DNA of 64,000 bases from Burkholderiales bacterium 8X (GTDB lineage Bacteria; Pseudomonadota; Gammaproteobacteria; Burkholderiales; Burkholderiaceae_C). Location of the stretch: contig LR732703.1 of the NCBI GenBank assembly GCA_902506565.1, positions 3,702,256-3,766,255 of the forward strand, in the 5' to 3' direction. Shown here piece by piece: positions 29,309 to 38,478 of this stretch (the first letter of the stretch is position 1; the number at the start of each line of letters is the position of its first letter). Below the pieces are notes generated by a model. It did no database searches. It saw nothing but the letters and a program-made list of their open reading frames with translations, and was not told the DNA's origin. A program made the translations under genes and the position numbers.

Positions 29309-30439
29309 TCAGGCCAGCGCGCGCTGGATCAGGAGCTTCTGGATGTCCGAGGTGCCTTCGTAGATCTGGCAGACCCGGACGTCGCGGTAGATCCGCTCGA
29401 GCGGAAAGTCGTTGACATAGCCGTAGCCGCCGAGCGTCTGGATGGCCGCGCTGCAGACCTTCTCGGCCATCTCGCTCGCGAAGAGCTTGGCCATGGCGGC
29501 CTCCTTCAAGCAGGGACGGCCGGCATCCCGCAGCGCCGCTGCATGCCAGATCAGTTGGCGGGCAGCCTCGAGCTGGGTCGCGCATTCGGCCAGCCGAAAG
29601 CCCACTGCCTGCTGGTCGAAGATCGAACCGCCGAAGGCCTGCCGTTCCTTGGCATAGGCGAGCGCCACGTCGAAGGCGCTGCGCGCCATGCCGACGCTTT
29701 GCGCCGCAATGCCGATGCGCCCGCCTTCGAGCGCACCGAGCGCGATCTTGTAGCCCTCGCCCTCCTGGCCAATCAGGTTCTCGGCCGGGACCAGGCAGCG
29801 CTCGAAGCTGATCTGCGCGGTGTCGCTCGAATGCTGGCCGAGCTTGTCCTCGAGCCGGTCGACCCGGTAACCCTCGCTGTCGGTCGGCACGATGAAGGCG
29901 CTCATGCCGCGCTTGCCGGCGCCCTTGTCGGTGACGGCGATCACGATCGCGACCTGGCCATTGCGCCCGCTCGTGATGAACTGCTTGGTGCCGTCGATCA
30001 CCCAGCCGCCGTCGTCCTTGCGAGCCGTGGTGCGCAGCGACGAGGCGTCGCTGCCGGCCTGTGGTTCGGTGAGGCAGAAGGCGCCGAGCATCCGGCCCTG
30101 GGCCAGCGGCTGCAGCCATTGCTTTTTCTGCTGCGCATTGCCGTAGCGCATGAGGATCGCGTTGACCGGGCAGTTGGTGACGCTGATCGCGGTGCTGGTG
30201 CCGCCGTCGCCGGCCGCGATCTCCTCGAGCACCAGCGCCAGCGTCAGGTAGTCGAGGCCCGCGCCGCCGTCTTCCTCGGGCACGCAGATGCCGTAGGCGC
30301 CAAGCGCGGCGAGCCCCTGATGCGCCTCCTTCGGAAAGCTGTGCTCGCGGTCCCAGCGCGGCGCGTTCGGCCACAGCTCGGCCTGCGCGAATTCGCGAAC
30401 CGCATCGCGGATGGCTTCCTGGTCGGCATCGAGCAGCAT
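29309..30439 (-). CDS. Acyl-CoA dehydrogenase, short-chain type
   Basis: 376-residue FAD-dependent dehydrogenase. FAD and substrate segments are MLGAFCLTEPQAGSDASS and KQFITSGRNG; the flavin-binding helix is ERQAFGGSIFDQQAV; the catalytic Glu lies in the C-terminal CQIYEGTSDIQ, the butyryl/medium-chain position, unlike LiuA above. TLGGYGYVNDFPLERIYRD is the usual C-terminal signature. Start is 5 bases after the M20 peptidase stop. Substrate probably short or branched acyl-CoA. Confidence 0.9.
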   Translation of the reverse strand: MLLDADQEAIRDAVREFAQAELWPNAPRWDREHSFPKEAHQGLAALGAYGICVPEEDGGAGLDYLTLALVLEEIAAGDGGTSTAISVTNCPVNAILMRYGNAQQKKQWLQPLAQGRMLGAFCLTEPQAGSDASSLRTTARKDDGGWVIDGTKQFITSGRNGQVAIVIAVTDKGAGKRGMSAFIVPTDSEGYRVDRLEDKLGQHSSDTAQISFERCLVPAENLIGQEGEGYKIALGALEGGRIGIAAQSVGMARSAFDVALAYAKERQAFGGSIFDQQAVGFRLAECATQLEAARQLIWHAAALRDAGRPCLKEAAMAKLFASEMAEKVCSAAIQTLGGYGYVNDFPLERIYRDVRVCQIYEGTSDIQKLLIQRALA

Positions 30440-30444
30440 GTGCC

Positions 30445-31692
30445 TTACTTTCCTTGACCGAGATCGGTGATGAGACGCGCCGCCATGTAGAGCCGCCGCG
30501 GGATGGCCGAGATGTCGACGTACTCCGCCTTGTCGCTGTGGTAGCCGAAGCCCGGCAAACCGAGGCTTTCGATGACGGGCTTGCCCGCAAGCGAGGCATA
30601 GGCCGCGTCGGTGCCGCCGCCGGTGCGCTCGGTCAGGCCGACCTCGCCGCCCGCTTCCTTGTAGAAGGCGGTGGCCTTGTCGACCAGTCGCCGGCCGCCT
30701 TCGCCGGCATTGAAGGCGGGGCGGCCGCGCGTGACCATGACCTTGACCTCGGCCTCCGGCAGCTTCTTCTGCTGCGCCTTTTCCTGGAGCGTCTTCATGG
30801 CGGCCTCGAAGTCCTCGTTGCGGGCGTAGCGCACGTCCGCATTGAGCGTGGCGCTCGCCGGGATGATGTTCGACACCGCGCCGGCCTTGCCGATGGTCCA
30901 GTTGAAGCGCAGGCCCTTGGCCTTGTCGTCGATGGACATGGTGCGCAGCACCAGGTCGGATGCCTCGACCAGCGCATTGACGCCGAGCTCCGGCGCAGCG
31001 CCTGCGTGCGAGGCCTTGCCCGCGATGTCGACCTGCACATAGGCGATGCCCGAGGTGCCGAGCGAAAAGTCTTCCTTGCCGGCGCCGGTCGGCTCGAAGG
31101 ACAGCACATAGTCCGACTGCCTGGCTTCTTCCTGGATCAGATCGCGTGAGCCGAAGGAGCCCTTTTCTTCGTCGGTGTTGAAAAGCACGGTGATGGTGCC
31201 GAAATCCTGGAAGCCGCGCGCCTTGAGCAGCTTGAGTGTGTGCAGGATGACCGCATTGCCGCCCTTGTCGTCGGCGATGCCCGGGCCGTAGGCCTTGTCG
31301 CCCTCGACCTTGAAAGGCGCCTTCTGCAGGATGCCCTTGAGGTAGACGGTATCCATGTGCGAGATCAGGAGCAGGTTCTTGCCGCCCCTGCCCTTTAACT
31401 TGCCGACGATGTTGTCGCCGACCACGAGGCCGGCCGACTTGCTGCGGCTGACCGCAAAACCGAGCGCCTTGAGCTGGTCTTCGAGGTACTTGCCGGCGGC
31501 CGCGATGCCTTCCGCATCGCCGGTGCCGGTCTCGATGTTGACCAGCGCTTCCAGCGTCTTGACGACGGCCGCCTTCTCGGCCGTGGCGGCCGCAAGAAGG
31601 GCTTCGTCACGGCCCTGCGACCAGGCCGCGGGGCTGGCGAGGGCCGAAGCCAGGAGCGCCATCAGCGAGGCGCGTTGAACCACCGGATGCAT
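30445..31692 (-). CDS. Exported M20 metallopeptidase, glutamate carboxypeptidase (CPG2-like)
   Basis: 415 residues. The start at 31692 is chosen because GGAAGGAGTGAG lies just upstream, a strong ribosome site that a start at 31722 would lack. Signal peptide cleaved near SPAAWSQG (residue ~25). Zinc ligands: LLISHMDTVY (His, with Asp), GPGIADDKGG (bridging Asp), FNTDEEKGSFGS (Glu-Glu, catalytic base and ligand), and a late GYHSDKAEYVD. The dimerisation domain begins at VDIAGKASHAG. The CPG2 group removes C-terminal glutamate from folates and peptides in the periplasm; exact specificity is inferred. Confidence 0.88.
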   Translation of the reverse strand: MHPVVQRASLMALLASALASPAAWSQGRDEALLAAATAEKAAVVKTLEALVNIETGTGDAEGIAAAGKYLEDQLKALGFAVSRSKSAGLVVGDNIVGKLKGRGGKNLLLISHMDTVYLKGILQKAPFKVEGDKAYGPGIADDKGGNAVILHTLKLLKARGFQDFGTITVLFNTDEEKGSFGSRDLIQEEARQSDYVLSFEPTGAGKEDFSLGTSGIAYVQVDIAGKASHAGAAPELGVNALVEASDLVLRTMSIDDKAKGLRFNWTIGKAGAVSNIIPASATLNADVRYARNEDFEAAMKTLQEKAQQKKLPEAEVKVMVTRGRPAFNAGEGGRRLVDKATAFYKEAGGEVGLTERTGGGTDAAYASLAGKPVIESLGLPGFGYHSDKAEYVDISAIPRRLYMAARLITDLGQGK

Positions 31693-31731
31693 GAACTCAC
31701 TCCTTCCGAATCGATGAAACATATGGCCGCA

Positions 31732-32919
31732 TCAGAGCAGCTCGAGCGCGACCGCCGTGCCCTCGCCGCCGCCGATGCAAAGCGTCGCCACGCCGCGCTT
31801 CTTGCCCTTTTGCTGCAAGGCATGGATCAAGGTCACCATGATCCGCGCACCGCTGGCACCGATCGGATGACCGAGCGCGCAGGCGCCGCCATGCACGTTG
31901 ACGATGTCATGCGGAACCGACAGCTCCTGCATCAGCGCCATCGGCACGACGGCGAAGGCCTCGTTCACTTCCCACAGGTCCACGTCCTTCACGGCCCAGC
32001 CGGTCTTCTTGAAGAGCTTGGCCACGGCACCCACCGGTGCGGTCGAGAACCACGCGGGCTGCTGCGCATGCGTGGCATGGCCGACCAGTCGTGCGATCGG
32101 CTTCACGCCGAGACGCTTCGCGTTGCTCTCGGTCATCATCACCAGAGCGGCTGCGCCGTCGTTGATCGACGAGCTGGAGGCTGCGGTGATGGTTCCGCCG
32201 TCCTTCTTGAAGGCCGGCTTGAGGGTGGGAATCTTGTCGAGCTTGACCTTGCCCGGACCCTCGTCGATCTCGACCAGGGTTTCGCCGCTTCGGCTGGTCA
32301 CCTTGACCGGCGCGATCTCGGCCTTGAACGCACCGGAGGTGGTGGCTGCCTTGGCGCGCTCGACGCTCGCGATCGCGAAGGCATCCTGCTGCTCGCGCGT
32401 GAACTTGTACTTGGCGGCGCAGTCCTCGCCGAAGGTGCCCATCGAGCGGCCCCGATCGTAGGCGTCCTCGAGACCGTCGAGCATCATGTGATCGAAGATC
32501 CGGTCGTGGCCCATGCGGTAGCCGCCGCGGCCCTTCAGCATGAGATAGGGCGCGTTGGTCATGCTTTCCATGCCGCCGGCCACCATCACCTCGTGCGTGC
32601 CGGCCAGCAGCATGTCGTGCGCCATCATCGCGGCCTTCATGGCCGAGCCGCACATCTTGCTGAGCGTGACCGCGCCGGCGCTGTCCGGCAGGCCGCCCTT
32701 GTAGGCCGCCTGGCGTGCCGGCGCCTGGCCCTGGCCCGCCATCAGGCAGTTGCCGAACAGCACTTCGCCGACCGCATCCGCAGGAATGCCGGCCCGCTCG
32801 ACCGCCGCCTTGATCGCAACGCCACCCAGGTCGTGGGCCGCCAACGAAGAAAAGTCGCCCTGGAAGCCGCCCATGGGGGTTCGGGCGGCGCCGACGATAA
32901 CGATGGATTCGGACATCAC
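31732..32919 (-). CDS. Acetyl-CoA C-acetyltransferase
   Basis: 395-residue thiolase joining two acetyl-CoA or splitting acetoacetyl-CoA. Nucleophile Cys in LSKMCGSAMKA (near 90), and the second half has NVHGGACALGHPIGASG and LCIGGGEGTAVAL with the catalytic His and Cys. The length is typical. A double ATG (32919, 32916) makes the start ambiguous by one codon. It follows aceK by 33 bases. With the HMG-CoA lyase elsewhere in the window it could complete acetoacetate use from leucine. Confidence 0.92.
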   Translation of the reverse strand: MMSESIVIVGAARTPMGGFQGDFSSLAAHDLGGVAIKAAVERAGIPADAVGEVLFGNCLMAGQGQAPARQAAYKGGLPDSAGAVTLSKMCGSAMKAAMMAHDMLLAGTHEVMVAGGMESMTNAPYLMLKGRGGYRMGHDRIFDHMMLDGLEDAYDRGRSMGTFGEDCAAKYKFTREQQDAFAIASVERAKAATTSGAFKAEIAPVKVTSRSGETLVEIDEGPGKVKLDKIPTLKPAFKKDGGTITAASSSSINDGAAALVMMTESNAKRLGVKPIARLVGHATHAQQPAWFSTAPVGAVAKLFKKTGWAVKDVDLWEVNEAFAVVPMALMQELSVPHDIVNVHGGACALGHPIGASGARIMVTLIHALQQKGKKRGVATLCIGGGEGTAVALELL

Positions 32920-32952
32920 TACTCCTTGAGAAAAACAAACAAACCCGAGCCG

Positions 32953-34740
32953 CTACCTGAAGCGCTGCGCCTCGTCGTACGGAAACACGTCCAGCATCTG
33001 CCCGGCCTGGATCCGCTCCTTGTGGCTCTGCCAGAAGGCCGGGTCGAGCAGGTCGGCGTGATGCTTCATGAAAGCCTCGCGCACCGATTCGTTGCCGAGC
33101 AGGAACGGGCCGAAGGTCTCGGGGAACACGTCCTTCGGACCGACCGAATACCAGACCTCGCCGCTCATCTCGTCCTCTTCGTTGCGCGGCGTCGGCACCT
33201 TGCGGAAGTTGCAATCGGTGAGGTATTCGATCTCGTCGTAGTCGTAGAACACCACCTTGCCGCCGCGGGTCACGCCGAAGTTCTTCCAGAGCATGTCGCC
33301 CGGGAAGATGTTGGCCGCCACCATGTCCTTGATCGCGTTGCCGTACTCGACCACCGCGTGTTCCAGCTGCTTGCCGGCGCGCTTCGCATGCTCCGGATGC
33401 CCGAGCTGGTCGAAGGCTTCCTGCAGGTAGATGTTGAGCGGGATCATGCGGCGCTCGATGTAGACGTGCTTGAGCACGAGCTCCATCTCCCCGTTGCCGT
33501 CGCGGTCGCCGATCTCGAGCTGGCTCGGCGCGAAATTGCGGATCTCCTCGATCAGCTCCGGCTCGAATCGGTCGAGCGGGAAGCCCACGTCGCTGTACTC
33601 CAGCGTGTCCGCCATGCGGCCCACCCGGTCGTGCTGCTTGACCAGCAGGTACTTGCCCTTGATCTGCTCGCGCGTGGTGTCCTTCTGCGGCGGATAGAAA
33701 TCCTTGATGACCTTGAACACGTACGGGAACGACGGCAGGTCGAACACCAGCATCACCATGCCCTTGATGCCGGGCGCGATGCGGAACCTGTCGCTCGAAT
33801 AGTTGAGGTGATAGAGGAAGTCGCGATAGAAGAGCGTCTTCCCCTGCTTGGCGAGCCCGAGCGCGGTGTAGATCTCGGCGCGCGGCTTGCGCGGCATCAA
33901 CGACCGCAGAAACTGCACGCAGGCCGAAGGCACTTCCATGTCGACCATGAAGTACGCGCGCGCAAAGCTGAACAGCATCTGCAGGTCTTCTTCGCCGAAG
34001 AGCGCCGCGTCGATGTGGAACTTGCCGTCGGCATCGTGCAGGATCGGCAGCGCGAACGGCAGCTCGATGAAACCGTTCATGATCTTGCCGACCACGTAGG
34101 CGCCCTTGTTCCGGTAGAACAGTCCCGAAAGCACCTGCAGCTGGAAGTTGGCGCGCAGCTTGACCTGGTGGAAGCGCCCGAGGATGGCGCTCGCCACCCG
34201 CTCGGCATCGCGCCCCCGATCCGCGAAGCTGCCCTGCAGGGCGTAGTCTTCGAGCATGCGCTCGATGGTGTCCGCCAGCGTCTCGCGCGCCGGATAGTAG
34301 GCACGGTAGGTCGGCGCACCGCGCGGCTCGATGTACTCGGTGCTGATCGCCGGGCGCACGAAGATGAAGTCGTTCTGGAAGTACGCGCGGTGCAGGATCT
34401 TGGTGGTGACCGAGTTGAAGAAGCTCTCGGCCAGCTCCGGCTGGTGGTGGTCGACCAGGAGCCCGATGAAATGCAGCTTGATCTGGTGCCAGACCTCCAT
34501 CGGCTGTTCGCCGGCCTTGAACTCCTTCTCGAGCCGGGCCACGGCCTCGCTCACCCGGAGGTCGTAGAACTCGATGCGCTCGCGCTGGGCGCGCTGCTGG
34601 CCATGCCAGTCGGCGGTCTCGAAACGATGCTTGGCGCGCGAGGACTCGGCCCGGAAGAGCTGGTAGTGGCGATTGAACCCGTCCCGGAGCGCCCGGGCGA
34701 TGTCGTAGGCCAGCGGCGAATCGAGTCGCTGCGGGAACAT
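32953..34740 (-). CDS. aceK: Isocitrate dehydrogenase kinase/phosphatase
   Basis: 595 residues, the family's usual size. A single active site phosphorylates and dephosphorylates isocitrate dehydrogenase, sending isocitrate to the glyoxylate shunt on acetate-type carbon. Visible: the regulatory N-terminal half ([19 protein letters not shown]), the ATP-loop [17 protein letters not shown] with VFKVIKDF, and kinase-core segments [25 protein letters not shown]. Start 34740 removes a 22-residue extension that would run into the carbonic anhydrase gene, whose stop is 5 bases upstream. aceA and aceB are not in the window. Confidence 0.95.
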   Translation of the reverse strand: MFPQRLDSPLAYDIARALRDGFNRHYQLFRAESSRAKHRFETADWHGQQRAQRERIEFYDLRVSEAVARLEKEFKAGEQPMEVWHQIKLHFIGLLVDHHQPELAESFFNSVTTKILHRAYFQNDFIFVRPAISTEYIEPRGAPTYRAYYPARETLADTIERMLEDYALQGSFADRGRDAERVASAILGRFHQVKLRANFQLQVLSGLFYRNKGAYVVGKIMNGFIELPFALPILHDADGKFHIDAALFGEEDLQMLFSFARAYFMVDMEVPSACVQFLRSLMPRKPRAEIYTALGLAKQGKTLFYRDFLYHLNYSSDRFRIAPGIKGMVMLVFDLPSFPYVFKVIKDFYPPQKDTTREQIKGKYLLVKQHDRVGRMADTLEYSDVGFPLDRFEPELIEEIRNFAPSQLEIGDRDGNGEMELVLKHVYIERRMIPLNIYLQEAFDQLGHPEHAKRAGKQLEHAVVEYGNAIKDMVAANIFPGDMLWKNFGVTRGGKVVFYDYDEIEYLTDCNFRKVPTPRNEEDEMSGEVWYSVGPKDVFPETFGPFLLGNESVREAFMKHHADLLDPAFWQSHKERIQAGQMLDVFPYDEAQRFR

Positions 34741-34745
34741 CGCGC

Positions 34746-35453
34746 TCAGCCGCCCGCCTCGAGCGGCGCCGGCCGGCTCTGCGGAAACTCCGAAGGCTTG
34801 CTCCACTTGTAGCGGATGCGCTGCACCGCGGCCTTGTAGACGTTGTCGAGCGGCTTGCTGCCGTCGACCGTCATGCCGAGGTCTTGCAGCAGGCCGTCGT
34901 GCACGCCGAAGGCCCAGCCGTGGATGGTGACCCCTTGTCCACGCGACCAGGCATCGACCATGACCGTGCTGACCGCGACATTGACGACCTGCTCGGCCAC
35001 GTTGAGCTCGCAGAGCGCGTTGGCACGGACGGGTTCCGGCAGCGATTCGAGCATGACGTGATGGCGGTCGCGCACATCCTGGATATGACGCAGCCAGTTG
35101 TCAGCGATGCCGATGCGCGCGCCTTCGAGCGCCGCCTGCACGCCCGAGCAGCCGTAGTGGCCGACCACCATGATGTTCTGGACCTTGAGGCGCTCGACCG
35201 CGAACTGGATGGCGGAGAGCGCATTGAGGTCGGAATGAACCACGATGTTGGCCACGTTCCGATGCACGAACACCTCGCCGGGCTCGAGGCCGGTGATCTG
35301 GTTGGCGGGCACTCGGCTGTCGGAGCAGCCGATCCACATGTACTTGGGCTTCTGCTGCTTGACCAGGCTGGTGAAGAAACCGGGACGGTCGCGCTCCATG
35401 CGCTCGGCCCAGGAACGGTTGTGTGCGAACAGGTCGTCGAGAGATTCGGTCAT
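34746..35453 (-). CDS. can: Beta-class carbonic anhydrase
   Basis: 235-residue zinc enzyme interconverting CO2 and bicarbonate. Zinc ligands are Cys43, His99 and Cys102, with the Asp45/Arg47 dyad, in [11 protein letters not shown] and [20 protein letters not shown] is the usual helix. It is placed between a MerR regulator and aceK on one strand, so its production may follow the same regulator. Bicarbonate supply would suit the biotin carboxylases used in acyl-CoA catabolism (inference). Confidence 0.95.
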   Translation of the reverse strand: MTESLDDLFAHNRSWAERMERDRPGFFTSLVKQQKPKYMWIGCSDSRVPANQITGLEPGEVFVHRNVANIVVHSDLNALSAIQFAVERLKVQNIMVVGHYGCSGVQAALEGARIGIADNWLRHIQDVRDRHHVMLESLPEPVRANALCELNVAEQVVNVAVSTVMVDAWSRGQGVTIHGWAFGVHDGLLQDLGMTVDGSKPLDNVYKAAVQRIRYKWSKPSEFPQSRPAPLEAGG

Positions 35454-35505
35454 GGTGTGAATTGTCGAGGTGTCGGGCTGAAAAAGGGAGTGATGCGAGA
35501 CGGCT

Positions 35506-35901
35506 TCATCGGAGCCGCGCCTTTTGAGCGCGGGCCAGGGCGGTGCGGGCCTTTTTCTCCTGCTCGCGAACCTCGGCCAGGTTGGCTTCGAGGTCCACCA
35601 GCTGGCTTTCGAGCTGCTCGCGATGGGCGCCCAGCACACCCAGGAAGCGCGACAGCTGCGCAGCCGTATCGCGTGGGCTGTCGTACATGTCGAGGATTTC
35701 CTTGGCCTCGTTGAGCTTGAGCCCGAGCCGCTTGGCGCGCAAGGTGAGCAGCAGCCGGGCCCGGTCGCGCGAGCTGTAGACCCGCTGCACGCCGACGCGC
35801 TCGGGCGCGAGCAGCCCCACGTCTTCGTAGAACCGGATGGCCCGCGTGGTGAGATCGAACTCGCGGGCCAGCTCGCTGATGGTGAAGGTCTCGTTGGGCA
35901 T
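35506..35901 (-). CDS. MerR-family regulator, LiuR-like
   Basis: 131 residues. Winged HTH at 5-75 (FTISELAREFDLTTRAIRFY, LLAPERVGVQRVYSSRDRARL), then a long coiled-coil dimerisation helix (HREQLESQLVDLEANLAEVR). There is no C-terminal ligand or metal domain, as in the MerR group that includes LiuR, the regulator of leucine and acyl-CoA catabolism. The promoter in front of it contains a matching operator (see 35966-35996), so autoregulation is likely. It heads the run can, aceK, acetyltransferase, peptidase, dehydrogenase, amidase. Confidence 0.85.
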   Translation of the reverse strand: MPNETFTISELAREFDLTTRAIRFYEDVGLLAPERVGVQRVYSSRDRARLLLTLRAKRLGLKLNEAKEILDMYDSPRDTAAQLSRFLGVLGAHREQLESQLVDLEANLAEVREQEKKARTALARAQKARLR

Positions 35902-35965
35902 GCGCGCGTTGCGGTGAAGAAGCTGGTTGGCTGCGCGAGACGGCCGCGCTGCCTACAATGTCCCG

Positions 35966-35996
35966 ATCCTGCCAATGACGTTTACGTCAACGTCAA
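35966..35996 (-). promoter_or_regulatory. MerR-type promoter and operator for the regulator gene; shared with the divergent MBL gene
   Basis: Minus strand: -35 TTGACG (35991-35996), a 19-base spacer, then -10 CAGGAT (35966-35971). The spacer contains a perfect dyad TGACGT-TT-ACGTCA at 35976-35989, with a further ACGTCA half on its right side. A 19-base spacer with the dyad between the boxes is the classical MerR layout. On the plus strand a TACAAT (35954-35959) could be the -10 of the MBL gene, which starts at 36003 only 14 bases past the dyad, so binding may repress that gene too. Confidence 0.6.
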
Positions 35997-36002
35997 TCGT
36001 AC

Positions 36003-37085
36003 ATGAACCTCCTCGAACGCGAACTGCACTATCCGCTGGGCGATACCTTGCCCCCCTCCGGCAAGACCCTCGAGGTGGCGCCCGGCATTCGATGGATCAG
36101 GATGGCGCTGCCCTTCGCGCTCGATCACGTCAACCTCTGGCTGCTGCGCGACACCATCGGCGGCGTCGAAGGCTGGACCGTGGTCGACTGCTGCATCGCA
36201 CACGACGACTCGCGCGCGCAATGGGAAGAGATCTTCTCGACCGGCCTGGACGGCCTGCCGGTGCTGCGCGTCGTCGTGACCCACATGCATCCCGATCACA
36301 TCGGCCTCGCGGACTGGATCTGCAAGCGCTGGAACGCGCCGTTGTGGATCAGCGCGACCGACTTCTATGTCGCGCACGTGCTGTCGAGCCAAGGCGACTC
36401 GCTGGCCGGCGGCGACGATGCGGCCGACTTCTTTGCCGCGCACGGCCTGTCCGACCCGAAGGTGCTCGAGAGCATCCGCCGTCGGAGCGACTACTACTCG
36501 GAACTGGTGCCGTCGGTACCCCGGCGCTTCGTGCGGCTGCTCGATGGCGATTCGATCGACATCGGCGGCCAGGCGTGGCGCTGCATCGGCGGCTACGGCC
36601 ACGCCCCGGAGCACATCGCGCTTTACTGCGCCTCGTCGAACATCCTCCTCGGCGGCGACATGATGCTGCCGCGCATCTCGACCAACGTGAGCGTGCATGC
36701 GGGCGAGCCCGAGGCCGACCCGCTCAAGCTCTTCTTGAAGAGCATCGAGCGCTTCGACGAACTGCCTTCCGATGCGCTCGGCCTGCCGGCGCATGGCAAG
36801 CCGTTCACCGGCATCCACCAGCGGGTCCGGCAACTGCAGGACCATCACCGCGATCGGCTGGCCGAGCTGCTCGAAGCCTGCATGCTCCGGCCGCATACCG
36901 CCGCCGAAGGCATGCCGATCCTCTTCAAGCGGCAGCTCGACGTGCACCAGACCACTTTCGCGATGGGCGAGACCATTGCGCACCTGCACCTGCTGTGGTT
37001 CTCGGGGCAGCTTCAGCGCCAACTCGGCACCGACGGCGTGTATCGATTCGGCCGCTTCCCGGATCGGGCCGCGCCTTCGGCATGA
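36003..37085 (+). CDS. MBL-fold metallo-hydrolase
   Basis: 360-residue metallo-beta-lactamase-fold protein. The metal motif THMHPDH gives His94, His96, Asp98 and His99; further ligands are in GYGHAPEHI (His) and LLGGDMML (Asp), with a last His in LPAHGKP. A C-terminal helical part (~275-350) is of the type found in glyoxalase-II-like and hydroxyacyl thioesterase relatives. No obvious ribosome site: the operator ends 14 bases before ATG. The reaction is unknown; a thioester or lactone is likely given the regulator's probable role. Confidence 0.8.
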   Translation: MNLLERELHYPLGDTLPPSGKTLEVAPGIRWIRMALPFALDHVNLWLLRDTIGGVEGWTVVDCCIAHDDSRAQWEEIFSTGLDGLPVLRVVVTHMHPDHIGLADWICKRWNAPLWISATDFYVAHVLSSQGDSLAGGDDAADFFAAHGLSDPKVLESIRRRSDYYSELVPSVPRRFVRLLDGDSIDIGGQAWRCIGGYGHAPEHIALYCASSNILLGGDMMLPRISTNVSVHAGEPEADPLKLFLKSIERFDELPSDALGLPAHGKPFTGIHQRVRQLQDHHRDRLAELLEACMLRPHTAAEGMPILFKRQLDVHQTTFAMGETIAHLHLLWFSGQLQRQLGTDGVYRFGRFPDRAAPSA

Positions 37086-38416
37086 ACCTGCTGGAGCGGC
37101 TCCGAGGCGGCGAGCTGGCCGGGGCCACCCGGCTCGATTTGCGCGCGGGCCTCACCGAGTTCCCGCGCGAGATCTTCGATCTGGCCGACACGCTCGAAGT
37201 GCTCGACCTCTCGGACAACGCGCTCGAGGACTTGCCGGAAGACCTCGATCGCCTGCATCGGCTTCGCGTGCTGTTCTGCTCGAACAATGCGTTCACCCAT
37301 CTGCCAGCCGTCATCGGGCGCTGCGCCTCGCTGGAGATGGTCGGCTTCAAGGCGAACCGCATTCGAAGCGTACCGGCGGCGTCGCTCCCGCCAAGATTGC
37401 GCTGGCTGATCCTGACCGACAACGAAGTCGAGTCGCTGCCTTCGAGCCTCGGTCGATGCAGCCGAATGCAGAAGCTGATGCTGGCGGGCAATCGGCTGAG
37501 CGCCTTGCCCGAGAGCTTGCAGGATTGCCGCGGGCTGGAGCTGCTGCGCATTTCCGCCAATCGGTTCGTCGAAGTACCCGAGTGGCTTGCATCGATGCCT
37601 CGGCTTGCGTGGCTTGCGGTCGCGGGCAACCCAGCAAGCGCGGCGGTGGAAGCCGAGGCGCTTGCAACCAGCGCATTGCCTTCGATCGACTGGGCCTCGA
37701 TCGATCTCGAGGCGCAGCTCGGCGAAGGTGCATCCGGCGTGATCCACCGGGCGCTCTGGCGCAACGCTCGAGGCGAGGAAAGCGTGGTGGCGCTGAAACT
37801 GTTCAAGGGCGCGGTCACCAGCGACGGCTTGCCGACGAGCGAGCTGGCGGCCTGCATCCTCGCGGGCCGCCATCCGAGCGTCGTGTCGCCCATCGGACGC
37901 ATCACCGGTCATCCGAAGGCGCTGGAGGGTTTGGCGCTGCAACTCGTTCCGGCGGAGTTCCGCAACCTGGCCGGCCCGCCCAGCCTGGCGTCCTGCACGC
38001 GCGACGTTTATGCAGCCGACCGGGCGTGGAGCCCGGCAAAGCTGCTGCGCATGGCTCGCGGCATTGCCGCCGGCGTGGCACGGCTGCATGCCCGAGGCAT
38101 CCTGCACGGCGACCTGTATGCCCACAACATCCTGTTCGATGTCGATGGCAACTGCCTGCTCGGCGACTTCGGCGCCGCTTCGCTGCTGCCACGCGACAAG
38201 GCGATGTCCGAGGCGCTGCAGCGAATCGAGGTGCGTGCCTTCGGGGTGCTGCTGCAGGAGCTGCTCGAACGGCTGCAAGTGGATGTCGATCAGCCGGACT
38301 GGCGCCATCCCCAGTCGCTCGATTCGGTCAGCCGCCTGTGCGAGCGCTGCCTGGCCGAGGACCCTGCGACCCGGCCCTTGTTCAACGAAATCGAGCAGGC
38401 GCTGCAAGCCGCCTGA
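37082..38416 (+). CDS. Leucine-rich-repeat protein fused to a eukaryote-like Ser/Thr kinase
   Basis: 444 residues. Residues ~15-185 hold about seven LRR units (LEVLDLSDNALEDLP, LRWLILTDNEVESLP, MQKLMLAGNRLSALP). Residues ~208-444 form a protein kinase: G-loop GEGASGV at 214-220, Lys239 in VVALKLF, catalytic loop LHGDLYAHN (Asp344, Asn349; HGD instead of HRD), and metal Asp362 in GDFGAASLL. No membrane segment or signal, so it is cytoplasmic. Its ATG overlaps the MBL stop (ATGA), so the two are co-translated. Known as a family in proteobacteria; targets are unknown. Confidence 0.88.
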   Translation: MNLLERLRGGELAGATRLDLRAGLTEFPREIFDLADTLEVLDLSDNALEDLPEDLDRLHRLRVLFCSNNAFTHLPAVIGRCASLEMVGFKANRIRSVPAASLPPRLRWLILTDNEVESLPSSLGRCSRMQKLMLAGNRLSALPESLQDCRGLELLRISANRFVEVPEWLASMPRLAWLAVAGNPASAAVEAEALATSALPSIDWASIDLEAQLGEGASGVIHRALWRNARGEESVVALKLFKGAVTSDGLPTSELAACILAGRHPSVVSPIGRITGHPKALEGLALQLVPAEFRNLAGPPSLASCTRDVYAADRAWSPAKLLRMARGIAAGVARLHARGILHGDLYAHNILFDVDGNCLLGDFGAASLLPRDKAMSEALQRIEVRAFGVLLQELLERLQVDVDQPDWRHPQSLDSVSRLCERCLAEDPATRPLFNEIEQALQAA

Positions 38417-38478
38417 GCATTCGCCCGGCGAGTTCGCTTCTCTTCCCATCGTCGCAACTGCACTGATTGCCGCCCACC

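Noticed and set aside
31675..34812. 1045-residue open frame opposite acetyltransferase and aceK
   Set aside because: It spans two clearly real genes on the other strand and has no recognisable domain; an antisense shadow.
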